This document shows positions 46,885-60,400 of a stretch of 64,000 nt of DNA, piece by piece. Location: the NCBI RefSeq assembly GCF_000237925.1, contig NC_031496.1, positions 5,253,340 through 5,317,339 of the forward strand, read 5' to 3'. A program made the position numbers and the translations under genes. Under the pieces are notes generated by a model. That model was not told the DNA's origin. It searched no databases and was given only the letters and a program-made list of their open reading frames with translations. Source of the stretch: Schistosoma mansoni (Eukaryota; Platyhelminthes; Trematoda; Strigeidida; Schistosomatidae). Each line of letters starts with the position of its first letter. Positions within the stretch are counted from its first letter, which is position 1.

Positions 46885-48959
46885 AACTCCGTACGTACGT
46901 ACATCAGTTCGAGTTGCCATACCACATTAACACAGAGATGTAGTTATCGACAAAAATCCCTTAGTGGTAGAGGTAGTATGAGTATAAGCAGTAATCCGAA
47001 AGATTAGGGTTTGAAGATCTTATTCAAGAAGTATAATCCAGTGAAATAAATTTGGAAAGAGAAAACGATAGAGACATGAAGAATTCAGAAGATTAGAATC
47101 TGACAGAACACAAAGAGTGGATGCACCTTCGCCATTGCAAACGATTTCGAGCCATGTCATTCAAGGTCTCTAACCATCGGTTGTTATCATCTCGCGGAAC
47201 CCAACCAGGTAGTCTACACCTACCAACATGGCTCAGTCCATTTGTCAGTGACTTCATGGATTCGTGTCACGTTTTGGTCTGGCTGCCGCTAGTTTTTTTC
47301 CAACCTACACGATAAAACATCGCAATGCTTTGAAGACACCTATGATCGAAAACTAGTAGCCTACGAATATCCTCTACTTTTACCGGTCATGTTTCACTGT
47401 CATAAAGTAGGACGGAACGAACTGCTGCACAGTAAACTCATCCCTTTGGTTGGTAGAAGGATATCTCGCCTACGCCATGAATGACGCAAGTTGGTGAAAG
47501 CTAGACGAGCCATCTGTATCCGTGCTGAGATTTCGTCACACATCAGGCCACAAGGGCTGATGAGACTCCCAAGATAAGTGAAGCAGTCAACACGTTCAAC
47601 TACTTCACTCCCTATCATTAGTTCAGGTGCCGATCCGACCCAATCCTGAAGTAACAGTTTGCATTTCGAAGGGGAGAATCGCATCCCGAACATGCTTGCA
47701 TAGTTGCTTATAGTGGCCCGAAGACTGCATTTTGTCAGCGTCTTCACCAAACAGAACTATGTCGTCGGCGTATTCTAAGTCAACAAGTGAATCTCCCGGT
47801 AAAAGTTCAACTCCTGGAGATTTAGGTGATGAAAGTGTTATCTCTAAAAGTATGTCAACAACAAAGTTAAACAAGAATGAGGAGAGTGGACAGCCCTGAT
47901 GAATACCACTTGAGGTAACCAATTCTGATGACAGTTCGCCATAAGCTCTTACTCGGTCAGGTGTGTTCGAGTAGAGAGCCTTTATGAGGTTAATGTACTT
48001 CTTTGGTACTCCTTTCAGTGACAAACACTGCCATAGAACCTCACGATCAACAGAGTCAAAAGCCGCCTTAAGGTCAAGAAATACTACTATTGTGGGACGT
48101 CCGAATGTGTGTTTATGTTCTAGGACCTGACGTAGAGTGAATATCTGGTCTATGCGACCACGTCCAGGTCGAAAACCAGCTTGGTTTTCTCTAGTCTGCT
48201 CTTCACGAGCTTTGGTTAGGCGTCCAAGTATTATTGAAGCTAATATTTTAGACACTATATTAGTCAAACTGATTCCTCTGTGATTGTCACAAGAGGACTT
48301 TTGTCCTTTCTTATAGACTGGCACAATCAGTGATTGGGACCAGTCAGATGGAATTACGTCCAATTCCCAGATTCTACATAGGACTTTAGTCAATCTCGCT
48401 GCTAATACTGGACCACCATCCTTAAAAATCTCAGGGGTGAACATGTTAGGGCCTGCTGCTCTCCCTCGCTTCAGATTTCCAATAGCTTTTCCAACCTCAT
48501 AAAGAGTTGGAGGACTTGCATTGACTTGCCATTCAGGTCAACTTGAGATCGAGGGAAGCCGAAGTGTGGTTGAAGGCCATTTGAACTGATCCCGAAAGTG
48601 TTCTGTCCATGGATCCAATCTCCTGGATTGAGAATGAATAATATGTCCATCTTTATCTGAGATATTTTCGCTAATATTTGAGTTCCCAATACCGGTTTCT
48701 TTAACAAGTCTGAACAGTTGTCTGCTGTTAGCTATTCCCACTGCCTTTTCCATCTCTCTTGCTTTCGCTACCCACCACTATTCGCGATCTTTGCGTAGGT
48801 TTCTAATTAGCCTGAGCTTAAGTTGACTCCGCTCTTCGTCATGCTTAGAGCCAGATGGGATGAGTTTTCGGGCATCTATCAGTGCGGTAGATGCTGCTGA
48901 GAGCCAGTGTTTCTCGCTAACCCTATGGTGTGCCGAAGATATCACAGCTTCGACGTCAG
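46885..48959 (-). mobile_element. inner RTE-like LINE inserted head-on
   Basis: Minus strand, 5'-truncated. It starts near 48959 in the linker between endonuclease and RT (DVEAVISSAHHRVSEKHWLS, RKDRE, then WVAKAREMEKAVGIANSRQL). The RT follows at 47623-48444: NHRGISLTN, VVFLDLKAAFDSVDREVLW, HQGCPLSSFLFNF and LEYADDIVLFGEDA. After frameshifts the sequence continues with MRFSPSKCKLLLQDW and FTYLGSLISPCG. The C terminus near 47100-47200 reads WLETLNDMARNRLQWRRC. It ends in a GTAC repeat at 46891-46902. The RT motifs are intact but the whole frame is not. Confidence 0.85.
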
Positions 48960-49470
48960 TGCCTTGGAAATGTTCTACGGATGTCGTCCCAGAGAACTCT
49001 TCGTCGCGCATTATTTGGCGACGCTGTGACTGGTTTTAAAATGCAGAGAGGTGATCAGTGTTCGACATGATGTCGTGGTATGAAAGAAAGAAGCACAGGA
49101 CTGGCTTCTGATGTTTCTTCGCAACTCCCAGGCTGGGTTCCTAGAGATGGTGCAGCACAGTGACTAGAGACGTCGTCAGATATGGCTCAGAATAGAAGCC
49201 ATTGACGACCCTACTGTAAACTTCTTTTACTTTCCTCATAAAGGGTGGCCATAACCTCTTTGACTGAAAAAATCCTTTCTGGTTGTACCCCTCAAATTAC
49301 TACAATTTTTTAGCTACCATACATTAATTTCCGGTCGTTATTGTTCTTTTTTCTTTTATACGCATCTTACACTCTTCATCTCTTCCCGTTCTCATTGTTA
49401 TTGTGTGGCGCATATATATCTGGTGCCCCTTTGTACCAATATATGTGTTTAAATAAATTGATATACCTGC
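48960..49470 (+). mobile_element. outer RTE-like LINE, right half and 3' tail
   Basis: Continues the plus-strand LINE broken at 46884: LGNVLRMSSQRTLRRALFGD, STWCRGMKERSTGLAS, LPGWVPRDGAAQ, LETSSDMAQNRSH, with a stop in place of W. The 3' UTR follows to TGTGGCGCATATATATCTGG, CCTTTGTACCAATATATGTG and TTTAAATAAATTG, then a TA run. The same tail ends the small retroposon at 15362-15880. Confidence 0.8.
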
Positions 49471-49496
49471 ATATATATATATATATATATATATAT
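49471..49496. repeat. (AT)n microsatellite
   Basis: 26-bp AT dinucleotide run immediately after the LINE tail, probably its simple-repeat 3' terminus. Confidence 0.9.
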
Positions 49497-51527
49497 GTTT
49501 AGTCCCACATATTCTGATTCCATCTTTACAGACAATACTGATAACGCAGACGAAAAACGTTCAGTAAGGCGCTAAAATAAGCTATCATATGAGCAAAACC
49601 ACGCCAGTTTTAGATTAACGAATACGTCAGTGTGTAGCAATAGTAAGGGTAATTGTTCTAGCTTCTGAGATTTTCCATGGTCGCCTGAAAGAGGTAACGC
49701 TGGATTTTGGTTTTGTTATAAGGAACTAGTTAAGCATTCGATGTTTATAATTTATGAACTAAAACATCCTTAACGATAACTGGCACATTTCCATCTTTCA
49801 TAAACCCGAGGAAGTCACAAGATTAGATAAAGAGATAATGAGTTATGTTCCGTGAATCTATCGGAGCAAGAATTTGCCTTTTCATGTTGAAAAGATATGA
49901 ATTAAAGCATAAATATAGGGTTTAGTGGCTCCCAACAACTTTTAAATATATGTACGGCAATATGATATGATCAAACAGAGCTTTAGATAGTTAAAAACCT
50001 GAATATACAACTGACATATGGGATGACTAATTCTGGTTGATATCTAAAAGTATAATCAAGCCATCAGAAACAGTAGTAAGGATTCAACATTCCCGTGCAA
50101 AAGACAAACGAAAATAACTTCTTCCAACCACAAATTATGTATTCTACGAGCAATACAAAACCACAGGGAAAAACACCATTTCTGAATATCCTACAACTTC
50201 CACTGTATGAGATAGAGGAACCCAAATTCAGGTAGTCCTAGCATACCAGGAACACAAATACTTTATTCAGTGACTTCAAATACCTCATAAAGACTCCGAG
50301 TGTTATAAAATTCTCTGTAGAGGGAAGTTCATCAGAACCTAAAGCTCACTTGAATGACAATAATAACCTGATTAATTTACAGGAAGTGACAAGCAAACAA
50401 ATACGTGAACGAGGGAAGACTGTCTTACTTGAACAGTGTACTAACAAATTTAAGGCAGGAACACTCAACGAAAATAAGCAACGTAGCTGTGCTTGACAAA
50501 CATGCCTACCGGTCACGAATTACTGTAAGCGATGCCTTTCACGTCCTGAAAGTCGGTAGCTAACTTAAAAGCAAAGGGTGGACTTTTCTTAGTCCTCCTT
50601 CCAAATAATTGATTACCAGCCGAACTACCTAGTAATAAAGCGATCGCAAAGCTGTAAATTCTTTTTTTGAGGCACCAAAGAGACACGGAGGAATTTCGGA
50701 TTCAGTAATCTCTTATGAACACGAATATCCCAAGCTTCTAACGGAACATATAGACAAAAATTATATCACGTTGCATATATATGTATACATAAACGTACCT
50801 ATCTTATCAGCCCCTTGCGAAAACAGTTTAAATTGCATAGTCGGAGATTCAAATCAACGATGCTAGCCTACAGTTATTGTCAGGGCATAGGATTTAGTTT
50901 TCACGGGTCGGAACGGACGATTCCAGCAAGTTGGTTTTGATGAAAACAAATCAGCGTTGCCTTGGTTTTGAACATTTGATGCGATTCTCGGAAAATCAAT
51001 CTAACAATACACAATAGTACAATATAGAACAGCTAGAGAGCTGCAGAAAGAATTCGGATTATTTCTTCACACGACAACACAATGTCACTGTCTACAGCAT
51101 TAAGTATTCAGAGCCATAATATTAGCTGGAAACTATAGAAAACCTACACAACATAACACGCTTAGGTCATCTCTGACTGACTGGGTTTACAGAAATACTA
51201 CAAATGAGGTAGATAACAGATCTTCGCTAAAGCATTATTCACGTCATTCGAAAACATGCGTTGCACAAATTCTAAGGTCTTGCCTGTTTAAGCACATTTT
51301 GTCTTGTTGGCAGCTCTGTCGCACTTAACGCAGTGAAAAGTATTTTGCTGTAGATGTGGATTCACAAACCTTTATAGCACTCAACAGCACATACCACTAC
51401 TATTACTCGATACCACGAGCAACTTATCTTCAAAAGTAAATTTCGCACAACGAGGCTGTACTCGTTCACCGACATTACAACCTACACAAACGTACGACAA
51501 TTAAAAGAAATACAGACCATCAAAGAT
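49497..51527. other. no gene recognised
   Basis: Intergenic sequence between the LINE nest and RPL21, somewhat less AT-rich than elsewhere. No sizeable frame or known repeat was identified. Unrelated downstream sequence begins right after the RPL21 polyadenylation signal. Confidence 0.4.
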
Positions 51528-51533
51528 TTTATT
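51528..51533 (-). promoter_or_regulatory. polyadenylation signal of RPL21
   Basis: AATAAA on the minus strand, starting five bases after the TAA stop. The 3' UTR would then be only about 15-30 nt. Confidence 0.7.
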
Positions 51534-51537
51534 TGAT

Positions 51538-52091
51538 TTAAGCAATGAGTTCATACGGTAGCGGATGGACAGTAACAACTGGATTATTTTTGGTCTTCAC
51601 CAAGTGACCTGCGCGAGGCTGGGCAGGCTAAGACAATATTTATGTAAATATGGTCAATTTACCTGTCGCTTCAGCTGGACGAACACATTTCTTTCTTTCG
51701 CATCACGTCTTTTTACGTCATTCTCTTTCACACGACGGAGGAAATCTTCTCTGCACTTACTGGGCTTCACATGCTCAATCCTTACATTTATTCGTTTCGG
51801 AATTATTCGATTACTACAGAATGAAACTTAATGAGCCGAAACAATCTACCCGACACGCTTATTGACGATTATTCCAACAGCATGAGGAGTGACGTTATAA
51901 ACGCGACCAGTCCGGCCATGATATGACTTGTGGGGCATACCTTTTTGGACACCACCATCACCCTTTATATCTACGATATCACCACGTCGATACACTCGCA
52001 TATAAACCGAAGATGGCAGGGGTCCATGGTGCCTGAATTTTCGAGAAAATAAGTATCTTGTGCCTCGACGGTATCCTTTGGTGTTTGTCAT
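51538..52091 (-). CDS. RPL21: 60S ribosomal protein L21 (eL21)
   Basis: A complete gene of three exons: 52091-51850, 51813-51663 and 51627-51538. The 483-bp coding sequence gives 160 residues, the usual length of eL21. Exon 1 has [36 protein letters not shown] and [19 protein letters not shown]. Exon 2 has [31 protein letters not shown] and VFVQLKRQ. Exon 3 has [15 protein letters not shown] and ends HPLPYELIA. The introns are 36 bp (GTAGAT...TAG) and 35 bp (GTAAAT...TAG). The protein is part of the large ribosomal subunit near the 5S region. No damage is seen, and introns in conserved family context argue against a processed pseudogene. Base composition is closer to balanced than in the flanks. 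Confidence 0.96.
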
Positions 52092-52629
52092 TCTACCACC
52101 TCGTGATCAGAAGTTTGCCGAACGCGGACCCTCTACTAGAATGCAGAAAAACAAGATACTTTAAATAGTGGCATCCAATATTCAATACACGGAATACGAG
52201 TATTAGGAGCTTGTAAAATAGAGTTGATTTCCATGGGCTGAATTACTGTTACCTCTGCATGGTTACAGGTCTTTCGTAATGTATGGTTACTGTTAACCTT
52301 GCCACTGAACAGTTCGTTAAATACTGTGAGTTTGTATATCTCATAATCTGAGTGAGTTCATTCGTCACAAGGAATAGAGGTTTCTGACACTAATAGTCAT
52401 CAAGGTACCACACAGGATGTTTATCAGTTGCAATGTAGAAAATCATACAGAGGGAATTATAATGCAGCAGAACTGAGAGCAGATGAACTTCTGAAGAAGT
52501 AAATAGATAAATAAATTGATCACTTAGCAACAGGCTGAAGTGATAAAATAAAATGAGAAGCGGAAATGATAATAAATGAACTAATAATAAGTCAACATAT
52601 TTGGTGATTACAGTAGTATATGAGTTACG
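52092..52629. other. RPL21 5' flank; nothing else recognised
   Basis: Upstream region of RPL21. It should contain the promoter, but no TATA box or initiator can be assigned. No pyrimidine-rich trans-splice site was recognised next to the ATG. Confidence 0.35.
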
Positions 52630-54150
52630 AGACATCAACTAGTTACAACTAGTCCGAACGGGAGATGATGATTCTTTACAAATTACGTGATTGTCAAGTA
52701 CCTTCCTCATGTTCTCTGCGTCAAAGCCTTTGTCCACTTCAACCAGAGAAGCATTCCAAGTGGAGGCTATTAATTTGGGTATTCTCACTGGGATGTGTAA
52801 TTTCTCGAGTCACCTGTTGGAGCAGAGTTGTGATTTCTGGTGTGATGGTTGTGTTGGGGTGATTTTGATTAATTTGTATGTTGCGTGTAATTATCAGACC
52901 ACCTCCAAGTCCTCCTTAACCCAGTGAGAATGATCTGAAGTCTCGAAGTCTATCGTCGTATGATCTGTACCTCAGCCCCATCACCTATTTAGTTCCCCGT
53001 CCATAAATTCGTCCCACGAGATGTACGCCTCTTCTGAGGGTACATAGTGCGACAATGTAGTGGTCGTCGTGCTGAGGCAAAGTGTGGGTCTCAGAACGTG
53101 TCTTATAGGAATCTTGAGTGATTACGCCAAGTTGTCTTCGTACAAAGTGAATGATCACATTTTTTCCGATACCATCACTAATGTAGTCTCAGCTTATGTT
53201 CAAGCGCCCTATAGTTGCTAGTGCTCATGAGGCATAAATTTCAAAACATGACATTTTAGCAGGTTAAATTGTAACATAATGTCCATCCTCATTATCGGTT
53301 GTCGTCAGGTAATTTGGAGGCTGGAATGAATTCTCATATGTTCTTATGGACCTCCACGTTCTTATGTCATCAGAGTCCACGAGGCTTGCGTTAAGCCTCA
53401 TTAAGCACGCTGTTTTTAATCATGTATTCCCTCGTTTGAACACTTACCAGTATTTCCATCTTATTTGACAGCATTGGAATTAACGCAACCGGTCTGTATC
53501 AGGTCCGCTCATTTTCCTCTTCTGAGAACAGAAGAGAGAGTTTACACTTTCACTTCTGTAGTAAATTTCAGTGACTTTGCAGATAGGTGATACACCGGTG
53601 CCGAGTACCGTTTCAGAATTGCTAGGAGGACATTGGGATATTCTCGCGACTATCCTGGATTTAGGAGTTTTAGTTTTCATGATACAGACCTGGGAGTTAG
53701 ACAAATATTTGCCAGCCCATCAACTTTCATTAGATTCGATGAGTGCTACGCATCGTTTATTTGACCTGTGAACTCGGTGTCGTTAATCCAGAACGTTCTG
53801 TGTGCATTCTTCGTTCCTGTCCTCCAGTGATCACTCACTGTTAGCATCCACCAATCTTTTGGACACGATGCCTTCTGAATATGCCTCATCATGACTGTGC
53901 ACTCTGGACAAGCGAAGCAATGACAATTTATATTCTTGTCCCTCAGAAGTACTTCGTTTGTAGTCCTGTAGGATATGACTTTCATTATTATTACTTCCTA
54001 TTGGAGCTTGGATATAGACATCTTCCACCAGAAGATGATCATTTGATAGCAAATTATCAAGTTTTGAGGGTTTTCCGTCCTTATCACATCTCGTGACTTC
54101 ACTTATAGGTTCAGCCATCCATTTTCTGGTGACGATTAGACGTCGTTTAA
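52630..54150 (-). mobile_element. decayed CR1-like LINE (endonuclease end to RT C terminus)
   Basis: Minus strand, many frame changes. The endonuclease C-terminal part is at 53831-54154: EVTRCDKDGKPSKLDNLLSN, VEDVYIQAPIGSNNNES, matching the CR1 pattern of VTR, PSRLDLLF and PLGxSDH. RT pieces follow: KRKMSGPDTDRLR, YRPVALIPMLSNKMEIL and REYMIKNSVLNEA. The C-terminal SYDDRLRDFRSFSLG with GGGLIITRNIQIN matches the family's SYEERLRxLNLFSLxYRRLR and GDLILTY. It is shorter than a full element, so internal deletions are likely. Confidence 0.65.
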
Positions 54151-54154
54151 ACAA

Positions 54155-57100
54155 CCACTCTATAGGTGTTCGGTGCTTAGTTGAACACTCTGTTTTGACG
54201 TTTGGGTCGAATGGTCCATTTTACAAACATTGCTCTGGGATTCGTTATTCAGTGGCGTTATAGGTTTTTTATAACCACGTTGCCAGATGCAGAGGTTCGT
54301 TACTACTATCAGCTCTACATTAAAGCCTCTACTGATCCGTCAAGGTTTTAGATGTTGGTTTAACATTAATCGATTCACGGCCTCAATAAAAAAATAATAG
54401 AGATTGAGTTTATATTTCACTTGAGTAAGTGTTGGAAGACAATTGAGTTTGTAGTCTAGTTCGATATCAGCACATTAATCTTTGACACGATAATGACAGA
54501 CCTGATCTCAATATTGTCGGTTTTTCATGTGACTACCTTACGTGTAAGTCACATCCTTATCAATAATGACTAGTCCTATCATGAAAATCAGCAATATGAT
54601 GTTTAGTACATTCGAAGAACACATTTCGGCTACGGATGCAAAAAGCAAGAAGCTAAACAGGGTAGCTACGCCTGCGTGGTCGAGTCATACGGTTTCGATT
54701 GACTGTTTCCGCGTTCACCATTACTGGCCTTTTCTCCATATCAAATGTTTGATGTGAACTTTCTCAGTTGTCTCATGCTTTGCTCAGAAGGTCGTGTGCC
54801 TGCCAACCAATACCACTAGAGACACTATGAAATGTATCATCACCTTTAACTGTCTTAACATGAAATCTATTGCGGATACAGTAACTTTTCCATATATCCT
54901 GTGTTTGCAGGTAAATTCATGTGCAAATGTTGCAGTTGAAGCAACTGTGAAAAGAGAGGTTATTCGTGTCAGTCAGACCTATTACATTATAGTTCAGTCT
55001 TAGTACAACAACGGTTGTAAGATATTGTTTTGTGACCTTCCACCAGGAAGAGAAGATGAATTTTGTTGCTTCCAAAGTGGCTTAATATTTCAGTTAGAAA
55101 TTGGAAACTGAATACTTCCTCTCACTGATGAGAGCCCACCAAGATCAATCTAGATCAACCAAATTAGAGATTAAGAAGAAGAAAAGAATATAATTTCTCA
55201 CGTTGCATTACTGAGTGGTTTTAAAGTTCTGGGAAGTGTAATTTTGAAACTTTAATTTTATTTCAGCTTCTTTTTACTGACTGTACGGGATGCCTAGGGT
55301 GGATTGCTTTTAGTGAAGGATGTGCACATGTTTATACCGTCTGAGACTACCATGTTAGTCATTATAATTCTGTGAATAGTGATCGATTTGACGGATAAAA
55401 GGGATTCCTTGAGGAAGACAAATGCATTTTCAATGCAGGTAATTTATGGAGATTGTAAGAAGTTGAAGGTTTTAATAATGATCTTGTTCTCATGCCTCTA
55501 TTACACAATCTGAGGACGGATGGAACTTCACAACGTAAACGTACCATTCAGATATGAGGATCACAGCGCTGTACATTAGACAACGGACTACCAAGAAAGC
55601 CAACTCCATGAAGCAAATCAATTGACCAACGTTGGTTGCTCTTGACCATGGTCAACTTTGACGAGTAATTCTGTGTTTACCGTTCGGTCTTTTAAGGTGG
55701 GAACACGTTCAGTTTAGTAGAGAATTTGGCTTTCCGACTATTTACTGAGCCCACATGTTCTTTCAGAAACTGAAAGGCAAATTATACTAATTAACAACCC
55801 TGAAAAAAAATGAAGAAGTAATATCCCGAATAAACCTCCTCAATACGGATGACAATAAAGCAAACGTCAGCCTCCCCCTGAGAGAATACCGTTACTGCCG
55901 GCTCGGGTGGGATGTTTCACAACCTAATGATTCTAACCACTAAAAGGCTTTCACGAGATGTTTGCAAGCCTCCTTTTCTTCAATCGCGAAACGATGTTCT
56001 ATGGAATTCAGCCGTGAAAAGATCATTTTTATTAGCTCATAACATTTGTGACATTTTAGGCCGTTCGTCCTACATTGTGTTCTTCTCTCCCCTGTACATG
56101 TCCCAAACTAACGTGTGTTGGACTGAATTAGTTTAAGTCCCAAAATGACTGTATGGTGTCTTAAATATACTTTTTGTTCCTATAAGACCGAATAACAAGT
56201 AATATTTTGCTCAACTTGTTATATAAATGGTAGATTATCCTTCAGTGACGAACGCTGAAAATTCGGAATTAAGTACTGAGTATTGTAATTAGCAATCAAC
56301 CAGGCTATCAGGTAAATTTATGGGAACAGTTATTAGGACGATATTATTTCTTAAATGTCAAATATTGTCTCATCAAGTCTATACCTCGTGTTCGTACCAT
56401 AATTTTTCAGACTGAGATTGAAACTGTTGTCATGTGACCACTTCTGCAAACGAGAATATATCTTAGTCCTGAATGACCAGATGACCTTAGTTCATGTAAA
56501 GGATGAATAGGATAAAGGGATTTTATTTGTTCCTTAATCGTAATTTTTTCCTTTGGTTTTGCCAGGACGGTTCATGTGAAAGCGAAAAGCTGTGTTTTTG
56601 AAATACAGTGATGGAAAACAACAATAAGTAACTGGTGTTTATGGAGTTATCTCAGAACATATTTTACCGGTTAGATAAGCTGATAATTGCTATTATCAGG
56701 AACGTATTCATCTAAGTATACAAGATGTTGTGTGAATATCGTATAAAATCTACCTGGTAAACTTCATTGCATTGACCTATATAATGATACCAATCTGTGG
56801 AGTCAGTTGGGTTCACCGATTGCTAAATTAAAACCAGTCTACACAAAATTCCCAACCTCAAGAAATAAATTATCACAAAAGTTTTCGATGACAAAAAGTA
56901 AACCAGTTATTTAATTTATTTTACAGAGTTCTACATCAGATCACCTCAACAGAATGATGAAGCGCGTGGCATATAAATAAACCCTTTAAAATTCCTTCGA
57001 TTGTCACACTTTTCGGTTGGCACACTGAGGTAACAACGCAATACGAGCCGCATCTCCATCACTGTAATGCAAGTTTCCGTAAATCGTAAACTTTGACAGT

Positions 57101-57370
57101 TAAAGGTCATGCTTTTCCTGATTACAGCTTAGCTAAGCGTACATTGTATTTGGCTTAACAGTAATTACATATCCTGAGGGTTAATACAGAATATACACTT
57201 ATTTACCAGCGTGGTGAAATTGAAATAAGTTTCTAGGCAAATATATTGAAAAAGCAAGTTTAATTATACTCCCTCTGGATAAGTATGAGTATTAAGTATC
57301 TTCTTGTAGGACAGATAACTTCACGAACATTAAACAATAATTTCAGTGGAGAGTGTTTAGCTCACTATTA
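54155..57370. other. no gene recognised
   Basis: Mixed-composition spacer. Near 54340-54385 there is a weak echo of the SINE 3' end (GGTTTAACATTAATCGATTC). Small frames (54566-54757, 54794-55003, 55362-55547, 55912-56136) have no support. Confidence 0.35.
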
Positions 57371-57480
57371 TTATTTGCTTTATTCAATATTATATTTTTG
57401 GCATAATAGATAATTCTCAGCACAAAGCGGGCTAATAGGAACTTGGGCGATATTGTTGCATATAGAGCTTCCTGAAAAAG
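57371..57480 (-). repeat. 3' end of CR1-like LINE
   Basis: The minus strand reads GTGCTGAGAATTATCTATTA, AAAATATAATATTGAATAAA and GCAAATAATAATAG, the same tail as at 39165-39235. LINE sequence probably continues rightwards, but the coding part, if any, is too decayed for me to align. Confidence 0.65.
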
Positions 57481-60400
57481 GGGAGGTACAGCAACACAGC
57501 AATAGTACTGCTGATTAGGCTTAAACAGGGTAAAGTCTCATTTTTGAATACTTCGTCGTTTCTTAAAATTTGGCTACACTTTGTCGCCAAAATCAGTAAT
57601 GAAAACAAACAGCTTGTAGGCAGTCAAAATTTCCTCTATTTGTAGGGTTTTTAGGAGTGCATCACTTTAGAATGGACAGCATCTTCATTAATAGGTTTGA
57701 GGAATCGAACAATCGATCAACAAACCTGTGTACGGGGGTATTTTGTTCATTATGAGCTTTTGAACTACTCTACCAAGTCGTATGAGTTTTCCTGATGTAG
57801 CAGGAAGAAATAGAGATTATATATCAAATTTTAATTGAGTTTAATTATTCTATACACCATATCAGACTACATACATATTATTAAACGATAAGGTATGGTG
57901 AAGTGGTTTATATTCTGAATCCTTCCCGTTATGGTAAGCCTGGAAATTATGGATTTGCATGAGTACAAATCGTTTGTGCACATTCCAAGTTAATCGAGCC
58001 ACATTTTGAACAAGGGACTTGTAGCCGAAATGTTATTCTCAAGTTTAGTTCTTGACGCGGCTGTGTACGTTATCGAAAAATCTACATCCAACTCAGGAAC
58101 TATCGTTCCTGGCACCCACTATGTTCTAATCCCTAAGACCTGCATGGTGATTAAACGTGGTCGTTAGACCCTGATTTACCAGCACTCTCAGTTCATTGTG
58201 AAACAGAGAACGTGAATAGGTGCTTCTCTGATGTTGTCATCTAAATTTGATTGTTCCCTGCCCATGTAGACAAACTCTTCCATCATAGTAGACATTAAGT
58301 GCTATTTAGGCTAAGTAACCATAAAGTCGACGTCTGCCCGTAGTGCACATTTATCAACATTCTTCGTCACTTCTCCTCACATTTTGACGTGTCTAAAGCA
58401 GCTCCAGGTACTAAACAATATACGGGAGCCCGTTTATATGACTCATTGTCCTGATCCTACTCTACCACTTAAGACTCACTTCCGCAATAAAGTGGCAATC
58501 CGTGGGTGCGTTCTTCTTCTGTGGCCGACCTTTGATTGCTTCATAAGGCTTGTGCCAATTAATTTTCACATTTTCAGTGAAACGCACGGATGGTGTCGAT
58601 ACATGCATTCTTGACCGACTCGTAACATTCCACCACACCTACTGATTTAGGACTGCTGATGATGTTCTAGGGTTTTCCTTTTTTCCCAGTAAAAGACGGA
58701 TCTGTGGATGGGCCTTTGTTTTAGTTTTTGGAACTGTAAAGGGAATAAACAGTCGAGTTACTTGCTGTATAACTGCAGAATGTGACTCCTTGACCCTCCC
58801 ATTTATTTGGAACAATCGATTTCCAGGTGGAGGCTCCATAACTGACCACCATGATTTCTGCCATCCATATGTTAGAACAGACAGAGTTATTTTCTTGATA
58901 GGCTAACGCAGAGATAAACTTGGATAAGACGACTATGGAACCACTAGTCTGTATTGCGGGAAGTCACATTTTTCACTAATATCACCCTGAGGAGTGAGGA
59001 CTAGATCCAGGACAGGGGAAGAATGCTGTACGTCAAACGTGACTGCCAAAATAACGTAGATATAACTCATCCAACTTACGAAGCCGTTTCATCATACTCT
59101 TTCTAATGTATTAAGGTTGTTTATTCGTCTATGTAGGATATAACTCTTTATTTACATAGCCTATCTTTCTAACATTTATGAAATAATAGTCCAAGTAATT
59201 CATTGTGCTTAAACAATTTTTCATATAAAAGCGTGAACCAGCATTGTAAGAAGTAATTGGTAGCACAGTGTTGATATACTTGTAAGCTTGATTCTATACG
59301 TTAAGAGGGAGTGTGTATTTTAACAAGCAGTGGAATTTAAATACAACACTAACATATCTAGTGTCTCGTAGGTGTTTATTTGTCTAGCAATTTAAATTGC
59401 TCATAACTACATTTTCAGGATTTAAAATGGTAGGCTATTTCAAATGACAGAAAACGTATGTAAGTGAGAAGAGGTTTCAAATTATCTTCGACCTAAAATG
59501 TTGTAGTTCAGCCAACCTTGTGTGGCTTACATTATAATGGGGTCATTCAGTGAAATCCACTATTGGATTTGAAGGATTTGTGACTGACATTCAAGCGTGA
59601 AGCAAGAGATAAGATTTGGTCTAGCTTGACTTCTCTAAGGAGGTGCCAGTCCTAATGTGTTACATCACATAAAACAACTCTAAACACAATCCATTCTCAA
59701 AGACGTCTGTGTAATTTGCGCTGTATTCCCTCCACGTTCAACCTGTAGCATATACGGAGGCTGCTGGTATTAAGTGGATAATGTCGTAGCACCGAAAGGA
59801 CGCAAAATTTACGTAGTACTAGCACAGGCTCATGCTCAATGAAATCATAAATCACGTAACCCATAAAATTGAATTCTATCTCACCAATCGAGGCTATTTG
59901 TCAAGAAAGTGTCAGATCATTCGAGCATTTTTAGTAACGGCCTCCGTATCACATATGTGCGTTGGTCTCCCTCACACTTCAAAATAAAGTCCATGTTGCT
60001 GCATCCAATACCAACCCAGCCACATTCGTCACATCCAAGCTAAAGTTAATAATTTGTAAACCATACATCTATCCCGAATGATTCCTGTAAAATAAACTTG
60101 ATTGTTTTATTTATTTCGTTTATGTGGCATGTGTAGAATACTTGCAGGTCGCCAGTATATAGTAAAAGTTTTCTCTTAGTCAAGGCAATTAAGAGTACCA
60201 ACAATTTTCATTACGAACAAAAGAGTCGATAGTATACTGCCTTGTATAACTCAAGTACTTACACACGTGCTGATGTTTATGGTTTAACTTCCGTAATTTG
60301 GTACCAATCATTTATATTAGCCAAAGTAAGGAGTTATAACTATATTTACCTGATTTACAACACTCAGCTTGCGGGGTAGAACCCAAAGCAGCATGTCACA

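Noticed and set aside
51565-51831. Plus-strand frame of 88 codons
   Set aside because: Antisense to RPL21 exons 2 and 3, whose minus-strand translation matches eL21 throughout.
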